This document shows positions 13,405 through 24,777 of a DNA stretch of 64,000 nt, in pieces. Position numbers and translations under genes: made by a program. Within the stretch, counting starts at the first letter, position 1, and each line of letters starts with the position of its first letter. The notes under the pieces were generated by a model. The model did no database searches. It saw only the letters and a program-made list of their open reading frames with translations, and was not told the origin of the DNA. This DNA comes from Vigna angularis (taxonomy: Eukaryota > Streptophyta > Magnoliopsida > Fabales > Fabaceae): positions 21,750,501 through 21,814,500 of the forward strand of contig NC_068971.1 of NCBI RefSeq assembly GCF_016808095.1, in the 5' to 3' direction.

Positions 13405-15697
13405 GGTTTAAACCTTCGTTTGGTCTTCGTATTTGTGTGTCAATCTCAAGTGGGTCATCGTTTTTTTTTCGGTCTCAATCGAGTCCATAAACTTGTAAAA
13501 ATGAGCCAATTAAGCTCTCTCCGTTAAGTTTTCATTGACGCCGTTTACAGTTGCTGACATGGTGCCCACTTAATATGTTGATGTGTACTGTTTGATTATG
13601 TAGAATTTTTATTTAAATTAAAAGATTATGAAATGGCAAAATTTAATTGATTAATGTTAAAATTATAGGGTTTCCTCTTTGTGATTGGGGTTTCGAATCT
13701 GTGTTCAGGTTTCGAATGGAGGTGCAAGCTGCCATGGTTGCGTGAGATTGATGATGGAGGTCGCGATTGAGAAGATGTTCGCGAGCTGGTTCTCTCTGTA
13801 AATGCGTGTTTACGGTGATGTGCGAAGATGGTGTTCAAGCATGGTGGAGATCGCGAGTAGGGTGGTCTCTACAGCGACAACTTCTATTGCAATTGAGTTT
13901 TTAGATCTCTGTATTTCTCTTGCAGGTTGAAGGCTTGTGCGCGGAGGAAAGATAATTGTTGGTAGCGTTGGAGCAACAGAAGGGTTTCAGTGGATTCTTT
14001 ACCAATATCTGGGAGGACTTCCCCAAACTCTGAGGATGAAAATTCCAACATTAAAAACTCCCATAACTCAACATTAATATCAATAACTCAACATTAATAT
14101 TCAAATTCTTATCTGCATGTGGCTTCTGGGTGTACAAGAAAAGTGGCAATTCCTCCTAGGAACAACGTTCTTTGCCTCAACCTAGCGATAGACGAAACAA
14201 TATTGAAGATGACCCAATATCAGAAAATAAAAAGTTGTTGAAGATCTATAATCCTTATTCTCTAACAAACTACAATTGGTATGGACAAAACTTGGATACA
14301 ATTTTCCAAGTGTTAAATACAACACAAGTCCAGTATCTAAACCACAAGTTTAATTTGACAGTTAAACTTCTGTCAATCCATGATTGTAATTTTGTATTAT
14401 CAATTTATCAACCCAGTTCATACCTTACTGTCAATACTTATATACGAAAAGTTTATCCTACAAACAATCAATATATGAAAAGTTACCAACGAGTCAAAAG
14501 AATTATATACGAACTTGTATATCATGCGCAAGAGCAATGGCTAGCTAAATCACTCTCTGTAATGTCATAACTCACAAGTTTCTATCCACAGGATAGACGT
14601 CACACAGGAATACATTTTTATTGTAAGTTTATATTTCAATTCGTCAACATAGACCAAAGAATGATTTTTACATTCATATTCATATGACCTGCATTTTTTA
14701 GCATAGAAGAAGCTTTTGTTTTGATGTGGTTTTGTTTTCATAGTGTCTAGATTTCATTCAGTATTTAAATCCAAAGAAACCATCTAATTTAATTTTAATC
14801 ATGATCTGCTTATTAATTTAAGCCAAATAAAAATGAGACATATATGCCAAATGAAATGAATGTGGTGACTGGTATATCAATATTTTTGTTTATGAACAAT
14901 ATATACTATAAGAACTCCTCAAATTACAACTTAGAGAAACCAGTATATGCCCAACATAATTGCAATTAATACAGCAAACTGTGAATTCAAATTAATTGTA
15001 CTTGCAGTATATCCCTTAAAGTGGCAAGGAATTTTGACTAGTTTTGGCTTCTGAAATCTCCATGTACATATGCTTTTGCACTTCCAGTATTTCTTTTCTG
15101 TAGCTTCTATCAATGGCTGGCTGTACCCATCAGCTCAATTTTGATTAGAGTGTATGATTGAATTGATCAACTAGGAAGAAACAAGTTCAGGATTCTCAAG
15201 TGTTGATTCCTTGTTGGGAGACCAAACAAATACATCAAGCAAAAAAAGGAAAGGGAAAATCCCCAAAATCTCGCTCCGTCTTTCCTTTCGAACCTCTTCT
15301 CCCACTGCTTCAAAATGATACAGTTCTGTTGTGACCGGCGACGAGCTTGGCGACGACCGGTGGCGCTGGTGGCACCCTGGCTCGTGGCTCGCGGCGGTCA
15401 GCCTCGCTCTAGAGGCAATTGATGGAGGAACGAGAGAACTTCTGTCTCACGCGTGAAGAGAAGAAGGAGAAGGAATGATTGATTATACATTAGAACACTC
15501 ATTCAATTTAATACACATTGTCACGTCAACTAAAAAAAAATATAGTTCAGCATCTACAGACGACGTCAATGAAAACTTAACGGAGAGGGCTTAATTGGCT
15601 CATTTTTACAAGTTTATGGACCCGATTGAGACAAAAAAAAATGATGACCCACTTGAGATTGTCACACAAATACGAGGATCAAATGAGAGTTTAAACC
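13405..15697. mobile_element. Mutator-like element (MULE A), non-autonomous
   Basis: The element begins ggtttaaacc and ends ggtttaaacc (palindromic end) with long imperfect inverted repeats of about 150 bp or more: the left arm includes cttcgtatttgtgtg, caagtgggtcatcg and gagccaattaagctctctccg, and the right arm contains their complements. It is flanked by a perfect 9-bp direct repeat aaaaaatta (13396-13404 and 15698-15706), the target-duplication size of Mutator elements. No MURA-type transposase is seen. The interior has a moderately GC-rich part at about 13660-14030 and a very GC-rich part at 15330-15420 next to the right arm. Confidence 0.88.
14172..14570 (+). other. Unidentified open frame inside MULE A
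   Basis: An open frame of 132 codons lies in the MULE interior. Its translation has no motif I recognise and its base composition matches the surrounding AT-rich DNA. It could be a piece of captured host sequence or chance. I do not consider it a supported gene. Confidence 0.15.
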
Positions 15698-15880
15698 AAA
15701 AAATTATTTAATTGATGAAAATTGAAGATTATCAAAATATCCGTAGTTATTAAAGTAATATAAAATTATAATTGTTAATGTTATATTTAATTGTAATAAT
15801 ATTTATAAAGAGAAAAAAAATTAAAACTAACTATTAAAATTAATTTAAAAAATATAAAAAATTTTAATTTAGAAATATTC

Positions 15881-17107
15881 ATGTTATATTACCAACATGA
15901 ATATCTACATCATTTATTAATTTAACATCACTTGTAAAATGTAATGGTTGTAAAATTTGTGATATCTATATTTGTTATCAAACCACGTATTCTACATTTC
16001 TTGTGATCACAACAACTATAAAATATGACGTCTTTTAGAAAGTGTGATTTTATTTTTATATGTTCCTTCTTATTATAGTAATAATAATAATCAGTGGTGT
16101 TCATATTAGGTTAGTTAGAATTGGGACAAATAAATTATTCTGCTATCTAAAAATAGTATCAGAAAAATTGTATTTCTTTTATGTTAAATTTAATCTAATT
16201 CAACCCTTCAGAAGTAATTTGGATGGGTTAAGTTAATTGAATAAAATTTTGGATTTCTTTTGTGCCAGAAGTTATAAATTTTAAGAAAAAAAACTACAAT
16301 ATAATAATTTTAATTTTATTCGTTTTATTCGAACTTTATTAATAGTTACTATGATTGATCATATGTTTGGTTTTAGTAATTATTATTTAGATTTATTACA
16401 AGAAAAATTAAGTTAATATAAATTAAAAAGTTCTTTCAAAATTAATTGAATATTTACATTAATTTTTTCTAATAAACACGTGCGATCATTAAGAAAGACC
16501 AAACTAATATTTAATTAATTATTAATGGAGTTCAAATAAAATTAACATAATTAAAAATTTTATATTAAGTTTGTAATTCTTTTGTTCTAATAAAAATGAT
16601 ATATATTAATAATTATACTAAATAAAGGATAGCTCAAAAGTTGAGAGGCAGAAAACAAATTTAAGAACGAAATATTTTTTAAACCTTTTTTAGAGGTTTA
16701 AAGCAATTAATACTAAAAAAATGTAATATCCTTTTTTCTTGAAGGCTTAAAGAAATTAGTACTATTTTTTTAGGTCTTTTGTTTTAGATATAAAACAAGG
16801 ATTCGGACCTTGAACTAACCCTACATTGAATCAATTATTTACCCAATAAAAAATGTCACAATTTAATATTACGAATAAGTCAATAAAAATTATGATAAAT
16901 TTGTCCAAACTAATTAAAAATACAAAAAAAAAACACAGCCTCAGTATTTTATTTTATTTCGAAGTTATTTGTATTAAGTAATTGTGTTAAGGCTTTAAAG
17001 TTGTCTCAGAATTGTTTTTTCATTTGTTAGTAATCATTTCTTCAACTTGTAGTGGTATTGCTTAATTGTTATGGATAGATGCAGGATCAAAACAAATTGT
17101 TTTTCTT
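15881..17107. other. AT-rich DNA, no gene seen
   Basis: No coding region, transposon end or RNA gene could be recognised. Short palindromes (atgttatattaccaacat near 15886) and runs of A or T are the only structure. Confidence 0.5.
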
Positions 17108-17618
17108 TTACGTTTCAAGTAACTTAATTAAACTTAATGAATATTACATTATATTCCTAAATAGCAATAACAGCTAATTAAATCTTAATTCTAACTATCA
17201 TCAAACTGATAAACAATAAAATAATTATAATTAAAAAATATCTTAAAATTTAACCTCCATGGAGGAAGGAGAAACCTGAATATAGGAGAGGACACACGGA
17301 ACAAGAGAGTATGAACATGATTTGTCGTGTTTCCTATTTGGTCACTTTGAACTTTCAATCTGTTGAATATTGGAATGCGCGTATAACAAATGTTTTTATT
17401 CAGTCTCAAGTTGGATAATAAGTCTTCAACTTAACGATTAAAAAAAGAAATTATGCCTAAAATTGTCCACTACGAATGTTCCTCAGTCAAACATAATTTT
17501 AAAATTTGGCAGAGAAATGTGTCTTTATTAAGACTTTTGCACTACATGTTCAATTTTGTTAGACAAAAAAGTTGAACTTAATTGTTTGTGTTAAGAAGGT
17601 GTACCTTTATATAATCAA
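17108..17618. repeat. Direct duplication, right copy
   Basis: Second copy of the block at 12473-13018, same orientation, about 4.6 kb away. Copy 3 of the long-TIR element and MULE A lie between the two copies. The copy ends close to 17618, about 180 bp before the copia LTR. Confidence 0.8.
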
Positions 17619-17795
17619 CAAGTTTGTTTTGTGTTTGCTATGATAGTGGTTACTCACATTGAGACCAAGTTAGGCATCAAAACACTTATATGATACAACT
17701 TTCTAAGAGTTTTCAAATATCTTCATAGAGCCGTAAAGTCAGTATGTTCAATTGAATTCAATTTCTTATAATTGATTCGACTTATACACATATTC

Positions 17796-17978
17796 TGTAA
17801 GGATTGAAATAGATGTATTTTGTTTTGTCGGAAAAGAGTAACCAGTGTACAATATATAGACTATACAAAATACCTAGATCTTATCAATAAGGAAGGAATA
17901 TATTAATTATTCATGACAGAATCAATTATGCAGAAGCTAAATAAGGTAAATTGCAATTAGATATATTATTTCCTATCA
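17796..17978 (-). repeat. Copia 3' LTR
   Basis: 183 bp. On the minus strand it starts tgatagg and ends ccttaca, with canonical TG..CA termini. The polyprotein frame runs about 50 bp into this LTR before its stop at 17926. Confidence 0.95.
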
Positions 17979-20900
17979 TCCCCCTCAAGCAAAGCGTGAG
18001 ATTCGGTCCAATGTGAAGCTTGGCTCTGAAGAACTGGAACAATGGTCGAGGCAGACTTTTAGTGAATATGTCTGCTAGTTGAAGATTGGAAGGAATGAAT
18101 TGAGTGACCAGTTTGTTAGATAGAACAAGCTCTCGAACAAAGTGGTAATCAATATCAATATGTTTAGCTTGTTTGTGAGCCACTGGATTTTGGGAGAGGA
18201 ATATTGCACTCTTGTTGTCACAAAAAAGAGTTGGCGCTTGATAGGAAATATGCAGATCATGTAGAAGATGAGTAACCCATATTAGTTCAGTTGCTGCGTT
18301 AGCCATGGCTCTATATTCTGATTCACAGCTTGGTCGAGCTACGGTTGGTTGTTTCTTAGCACTCCATGAGACGAGATTTCCGCCTAAGAAGATAGAATAG
18401 CCATAGGTTGATCGTCTAGTCTCAATACAACGAGTCCAATCTGCATCCGAGTATCCAAGAACATTAAAGGAAGCTCCACGGGTGAAGGATAGGCCATAGG
18501 ACATGGTGCCCTTGACATATCGAAGGATGCGTTTAACTGCTTGAAAGTGATCATTTGTTGGAGCTTGAAGAAACTGACTAACCAAATTTACTGCGTAGCA
18601 CAAGTCAGGACGAGTTATAGTGAGATACTGGAGTGCACCAACGAAAGAGCGATACTGAGTGGGATCAGAGAAAGGAACTCCTGTGGTTGTCAGCTAAATA
18701 TTAGATGGTAGCGGTGTGGCTATTGGTTTTGCATCCAACATCTGGGCTCTGGATAAGATGTCTTGAGCATATTTAGTCTGACTTAGAAAGACACCATTGG
18801 TAGTGTAGTGAACCTTGAGACCAAGAAAGTAATTTAGATGACCTAAATCCTTGATAGCAAACTCAGTTTTGAACCTTGCCAAAAAATTTTGAATTGAAGA
18901 AGAATTATTCCCTGTCAAAATTATGTCATCAACATAAACAAGTATATAGAGAGTGGCTCCAGTGTTGTGGAAGACAAATAAAGATGGATCTGCCTTGCTC
19001 CCAAGAAACCCAAGACTGAGCAAAAACGAGCTGAATCGTTGAAACCAAGCAAGAAGGGACTGTTTGAGACCATAAAGAGCTTTCCGAAGTCGACAAACAT
19101 GATTCGGGTATCGAGGATCAACGAACCCCGGAGGTTGTTCCATATAGACAGGATGTGTCAGTTGCCCATTCAAGAATGCATTGTTGACATCCAATTGATG
19201 AAGATACCAATTATTCATTACTGCTAGAGTGAGAATGACACGGACAATGGCAACCTTAACAACAGGACTGAAGGTGTGATCACATTCAAGACCAGGAGTT
19301 TGAGTGAAACCTTGTGCAACCAACCGTGCTTTTAATTTGTCAATTGATCCATCTGAAAGATATTTGGTGCGAAACACCCATTTGGACCCTACAATGTTGG
19401 TGTTGGATGGACGTGGGACAAGATTCCAAGTATTGTTGGAGTGTAGGGCCAAAAGCTCTTTATGCATAACATCCAACCAACCAGGATCTTTGGCAGCGGA
19501 TTTGAACCCTTTGGGTGTAGAAGTGGCGAGCAGAGCATAAAGAAGAGAAGATGGTTGATAGGTGGTAATGTCAGCAAAATGACGGGGCCTGAAAATACCT
19601 GATTTGGCACGTGTGACCATAGGATGAGTAGATTGGACACCACGGTGTATTTGTGGTTGAGTGTCAGGCATGGGAACATCAGTTGAAGGAGTATCTTTAG
19701 CAGGACATAGACCATAGGGTATAGTTGGTGAGTGCGCAATTTCCTTGGATAGTGTCAAAGCAGAAGCTGGTGCATGAGCTGGAGCAGAAATTTCAGGCGT
19801 TGAGATTGGTTCAATAAATGAAGAAAAACCCAATCCAGAAATTGAAGATATAGTTCCTGTATTTGAACATGGAAAATAAAGTTCATCAAACTTGGCATGT
19901 CTTGTTACGTATAACCGGGAGGTTGAAGGATCCAAACATTGAAATCCTTTATGGTTGCTGCTGTATCCAAGAAAAATACAAGGTGCACTGCGAGGAGACA
20001 ATTTTTTAGTGGCATAGTCACGAAGACAAGGATAAACCCGACAGCCAAAAGGATGAAAGTGTGCATAATTAAGAGGAGTATTATATAAGATCTCAAATGG
20101 AGAAACACCATTTAGAAGGGTGGTGGGTAACCGATTTATGACATAAACAGCACAACCAAAAGCATGTAGCTAGTAGGGAGCAAGGAGATGTGAATGAAAA
20201 AGCATTGCAAGTCCCGTTTCAGTAATGTGACGATGTTTGCGTTCAGCTCTACCATTTTGGGCAGGTGTATGAGGGCAGGACATAAGATGAAGAATACCAT
20301 TTTCATGTAGCAAGGTCTGGACTTTGTTGTTGGTGAATTCAGTGCCACCATCACTTTGGAATGTTTTTATAGATGTATTAAACTGATTTTCAACAAATTT
20401 CTTGAACTGAACAAATACAATATAAAAATCAGATTTCAGGCGCATTGGATATAACCAAGTGAATCTGGAATGGTCATCAATAAAAATCACATAATATCGA
20501 AAACCAAATTTTGAACAAATAGGAGCAGGTCCCCATAAATCACAATGAACTAAATCCAACACATGTGATGCGCGTTTCTCATTTAAGGAATAAGGTAGTC
20601 GTTTGCTTTTAGCTAATTCACAGGAGCCACAAATAAATGGAGTTGGTAAAATAGAAGATAAAGACAAAAGACCTCTTTTTCTTAAATGGGAAATAATATC
20701 AAAGTGAACATGGCCCAAACGATAATGCCACAATTCAAATGATCCTCGTAGCTTATTGGAATTTAAAACAGAAATAATAGCATTTTGACCATGCTCTAAT
20801 ACATATAAGTTGTGTTCACGCCTCCCTTTTGCTAGAATTTCCTTTGTACCCCTTTGCTGAAGCAGAAAAGATGTGTCAGTAAATATAGCATCCACAAGAA

Positions 20901-22062
20901 AGTCACGAGTAAGTTTGCTAATTGAAATGAGATTCTTTTGTAGTCTAGGCACAACAAGAATATCAAGAAGGTTTAAATTATTTGTCAAACGATGAGATCC
21001 AATATGGGAAAGAGGGAGAGCATTACCATTTCCAACCGTAACTGTGTGATTACCAGAATAAGGCTCAATTGAGTCTAAATCAGATGAGTTTGCTGTCATG
21101 TGTGCTGAAGCTCCAGTATCGAGATACCAATCAGACTGATTTGAGTTTGATAGAGTGCAAGAATTCGCAAATGATTCAGCAAGATTTGCAGATTGAGATG
21201 GGCCACCTTCATAACGTTGATGGCAAAATGTGTCATAATGACCTTCTCCTCTCCAGATTTGGCAATGGATAGGACGACGTCCTCTGCCACGACCACCACG
21301 ACCTGAGTGTTGGTGACCACGACTTGTTTTTCCATTTGAGAAAGAATGCGACCTAGATGGAAAACATGTATTGGATGATTGGGAGGAGCGTTGAGTGGTG
21401 GTATAAAAAGCAGCTTGAGAGGGAGTAGATTCAACGACATGTAAATACATTTCAAAACTCTTGGCAGCAGAAAGAAGATCACGAAAAATAGGGAGTGGTC
21501 GCATGGCTAATTGAGATGCACCAAAGCTAGTGAAAGTGGGACTTAAACGCCGTAAAAACCAGTGTAATTTATCTAAATCATCTACTGGTCTACCTATAAG
21601 GCTAAGTTGATCACATAAGCCTCGAAATGTTTTGGAACACTCCCTAACAGTGCATGAGCCTTTTGTGAGGTGCAACAGTTGATCTCTGATCCCGATTTCT
21701 CGTTGCTTGGAGTCACCACCGTAGAGGGATTCAAGAGTAGTCCAGATCTGTTTTGCAGTGTCGCAATGCAGTACTTCAACTAGAGTTTCTTCAGTAAGAG
21801 AGGCTTGAAGGAGACTTACAAGTCTTTGGTCTTGTTGTTTCCACGTGATAAAGGCTGGATTAGTAGCCGTCAAAGATCCATCAGCAGCAAGCAATGTCGC
21901 AGAAGGAGTTATGATTGAGCCATCAATATGACCATAAAGAGCCTGTCCTTCGAGAAGAGGAAGGAGCTGACGACGCCAAAGAATGAAATTGGTTGAGGTG
22001 AAGCGTATGTTTAGCATGTGGATCACGGTGTTGAAAGAAAAAGCTCCATCAGTATTTGCCAT
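17926..22062 (-). pseudogene. Copia gag-pol polyprotein with two in-frame stops
   Basis: One reading frame of 1379 codons runs from ATG at 22062 to 17926, interrupted only by TAG at 20170-20172 and TAG at 18694-18696. Domains in order: gag (UBN2-type) to about residue 210, glycine/arginine-rich linker, zinc knuckle around residues 267-280, protease with DTGAS at 315-319, GAG-pre-integrase, integrase with HCDLWGP, QSDGG and the ERKHRH region just before the first stop, then reverse transcriptase with YVDDIIL, the second stop, and RNase H with CDNKSA and KHIDIDYHF. The second zinc-knuckle cysteine is replaced by tryptophan (Trp270). The length is usual for a copia polyprotein. The two stops separate integrase from reverse transcriptase and reverse transcriptase from RNase H, so the protein is presumably not made in full. 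Confidence 0.93.
17979..17990 (-). promoter_or_regulatory. Copia polypurine tract
   Basis: On the minus strand cttgaggggga directly precedes the 3' LTR, the position and composition expected for the plus-strand DNA primer. Confidence 0.85.
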
Positions 22063-22100
22063 GGGTAAGAAAAAAGAAGAAAGGGTAAGGAGGGATCGAG

Positions 22101-22115
22101 ATTAGGCTGATACCA
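22101..22115 (-). promoter_or_regulatory. Copia primer binding site (tRNA-iMet type)
   Basis: On the minus strand tggtatcagcctaat directly follows the 5' LTR; tggtatca matches the initiator methionine tRNA 3' complement used by most plant copia elements. Confidence 0.88.
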
Positions 22116-22297
22116 TGTAAGGATTGGAATAAATGTATTTTGTTTTGTCTGGAAAGAGTAACAGCGTACAATATATAGACTATACAAAATACCTAGATCC
22201 TATCAATAAGGAAGGAATATATTAATTATTCATGACAGAATAAATTATATAGAAGCTAAATAAGGTAAATTGCAATCAGATATATTATTTCCTATCA
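22116..22297 (-). repeat. Copia 5' LTR
   Basis: 182 bp, paired with 17796-17978; same termini and the flanking duplication tattc immediately to its right. Confidence 0.95.
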
Positions 22298-22620
22298 TAT
22301 TCCCATGTACTACAAATAACATTAATAAATTATTACCAAGAAATTACATATATACAAAACAAGCACTATAAAAAATATTTATTTTTTAAAATTATAGATA
22401 GAAAATAACTATTAGTACTTTATTTATCTATTTTATATGTCTCATTTTCCTTAGGTTACCAAGCAATTACATTTTTATAGATTGGAGTGAAAAGAGGTTG
22501 TTGTTTCCGAAGTGTAAAAAAATATCTTTTCAACAAGTTTTGAAGGAATTCAAGGAAAAATCTTAGTGTTTTTATCATCCTAACTCACTTAGATTTTGAG
22601 AAGGGTGATACAGGTGTGAA

Positions 22621-23030
22621 GATATCAATTGTGAAGGAGTTTGTTGACATTTTTCCTAATGATGTACTAGGGTTGTCTCCTAAGAGAGAGGTGGAGTTCT
22701 CCATTGATTTGGTTCCAAATGTAGGGCCAATATCAATAACTCCATACTTATAGCTCCAATAGGGTTGACTAAGCTGAAGAAGAATATTGGGGAACTATGG
22801 GATAAGTAGTTCATAAGATCCAGTGTGTGACCTTAGGGAGCGTCGATGTTGTTGGTGAAAAGAAGGATGATAGTTCCAAGCTGTGTGTAGACTACAGGCA
22901 GCTAAAAAAATTGACCATAAAAAACAAGTATTATTTGTCAATGATAGATGATTTGATGGATCAATTGTATAAGGCTGTGGTGTTTTCCAAGATAACGTAA
23001 GATTGGGTTATCATCAGATTTAGGTAAGGC
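22621..23030 (+). pseudogene. Ty3/gypsy reverse transcriptase fragment (chromovirus-like)
   Basis: The + strand translates, with frame changes and stops, to the beginning of a gypsy reverse transcriptase: a VKEFVDIFPNDV segment, then EVEFSIDLVP, then [14 protein letters not shown] and a KAVVFSKI segment. These correspond to the region between the protease and the first reverse transcriptase motifs of Del/Tekay-type chromoviruses. At least one stop (in cttatagctcc near 22752) and several indels are visible. The catalytic YxDD part is missing. No LTR can be assigned to it. Confidence 0.8.
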
Positions 23031-23172
23031 TAAAAATGAACAAGAAAGTTGTGAGAAAAAAAGGTAAAGAATATTGCATTGAAGTCAAACACTCGAAAGA
23101 ATGATGATTCTAACACCATTCCAAATAGTATATGGCAAAGCTTGTCATTTGCATGTAGAGTTAGAATATAAT

Positions 23173-24777
23173 TGATACGCTGTCGTTGAAGCTATCAAAT
23201 TAATATTACTTTTCAAGGCAACTTCAGTATTGCCAAGTAGTATTCAAGAAAGTAGATAGGGTTAAAGTAACCCTGAGTCGTCTCCCAACGAATACGAAAT
23301 TGCTTTTCAATATTTGAATCTTATGAATGCTATGCAATGCTCAAGAATAAAAGTGAGAAACTATGCTAATGAAGTTAATGTTTGGAGAATGTTTGAAGAA
23401 CAAATAGGAAACTTAGAAACAATTATGATGAAATAGGCTAATTCCACTGCTTTTCCAAAATAGATTCATCATCGGTTATTCACAGATAATTGTTCAATTG
23501 ATTATTTTTCAAGTTTCAAATTAATTAAAGTACATTCTTAATTAATTTGAGGACGATCATGGAGTTAATCAAAGTAGATTCTCAATCAAATGCAAGACCT
23601 TTCTAGATTATTCACAATGATTTCAACCAAAGTACATTCTCAATCAAATTCTATTGTGTTTAATCATGTTTATTCTTAAATCTCCTAACCAAATTAAAAG
23701 ATAATTAATCAAAGTAAATTCTCAATTAATTATAGTTGAAATTATTACCACTAATCAAAGTACATTCTCAATTGCTAGCAAAAACTCATTTAATCATATG
23801 AAAGTTCCTAAATTCAATCAAAGTAGATTCTTAATCAAACCTAGAAACCCTTGAACTCATATGATTAATATGCATGTAGATTCAAACACGTTATGATGAA
23901 AAATCATTGCTTTTAATATGATTGAGAGATGAAAGACATAGAAAGAGAGCAACTTAAATCAGTAATCAAAAGAAACAATTGCATTAATTCAACTTAACCT
24001 CATAATCCATAATGAAATTATAATGAAATTACAGTGAAATAGCTCTAGAAGCTTAGCCCTCCATGAATGGAGTGAAACACATGATGAAATAAAAGTGAAA
24101 GGAGTCTGAGAATGAATGAGTTGTGCCTCCCCTAGGTCTCTTTATATAGGCTTGATTTGGGTTTGGACTCTGAATCTTCTATTGATAAGATCTTTTATCT
24201 TATATCTAATATCTTTCAAATATTCAATAGATTTAATCAGTTTTTGAGAATATTTGATAATATCTTTTCTAGATTCAAAAAGATTTGGCAAATATTATCT
24301 TTTGATTTTTATTGATATAGTTAAATAAGGTAATTATTTAATAATATCAAATAAAATATCTTAAGATATATTTTCTCCAAATTATCTTTTAAAATAAACT
24401 TGCCCAAAATTACATTTCAACCCTTTCTATTTTATTTAAAATTACACAGAAGTCCAGAATTTTCCTCTAATTGCATTTTAGCCATTTCTTTCTTTTCAAA
24501 ATTGCATAGGAGCCATGAGTTGACCAGATTGGACCGGCTTTGACCATTCAATTTCTTGCTTTAAATGAATAAAATTCTAACTTCAGCTGCACAAATAAAC
24601 ATTAGAACATCTAGAATAATTTATGCAACTAAGAATCACATTTTAAGGATATTTAATTCTCAAACCCAATAAATTCAATCGTCACAAATTCACTTTAAGT
24701 CAATCATTTAAGCACAAGAATGTCTTCAAATTTTTGAATTTTAAAACATAAATGTGAGCATAAATATGCACTCATCA
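23173..24777. mobile_element. Solo LTR, 1605 bp, in gypsy integrase
   Basis: The sequence starts tgatacgctgtcg and ends gcactcatca, TG..CA ends. It is flanked by ataat (23168-23172) on the left and ataag (24778-24782) on the right, a 5-bp target duplication with one mismatch. Removing the element and one copy of the duplication rejoins the integrase reading frame. Nothing inside encodes a protein and there is no second copy of the ends, so a solo LTR from LTR-LTR recombination is the best reading. It carries six copies of an aatcaaagtacattctcaat motif. Confidence 0.85.
23521..23839. repeat. Six spaced copies of an aatcaaagtacattctcaat motif
   Basis: Copies at 23521-23545, 23565-23590, 23623-23647, 23705-23729, 23751-23773 and 23812-23839, all in the same orientation, spaced roughly 44-82 bp start to start, each with one to three changes. 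Confidence 0.85.

Larger units (their letters stand above)
13226..15880. mobile_element. Long-TIR transposon copy 3, split by a MULE
   Basis: Sequence from ggtgtttat at 13226 to 13404 follows the terminal repeat of the element at 1079 (gtgagtggatg, ggataaattaatttttgttt, tggaaataaagtttata, ttgaccgatatgacagat). The match resumes exactly at 15698 with aattgatgaaaattgaagattatcaaaatatcc and ttaaagtaatataaaat, so the intervening 2.3 kb is a later insertion. The right end of this copy is not recognisable beyond about 15860. Confidence 0.7.
17796..22297 (-). mobile_element. Ty1/copia LTR retrotransposon, nearly complete
   Basis: Two short LTRs (17796-17978 and 22116-22297, both tgtaagg..tatca on the + strand) bound a 4.5-kb element. 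A 5-bp target duplication tattc flanks it (17791-17795 and 22298-22302). The minus-strand order is LTR, primer site, gag, protease, integrase, reverse transcriptase, RNase H, polypurine tract, LTR, which is the copia order. By eye the LTRs differ by about ten substitutions and one single-base gap in 182 bp, so the insertion is not very recent. The polyprotein frame is open throughout except for two amber codons. Confidence 0.95.
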
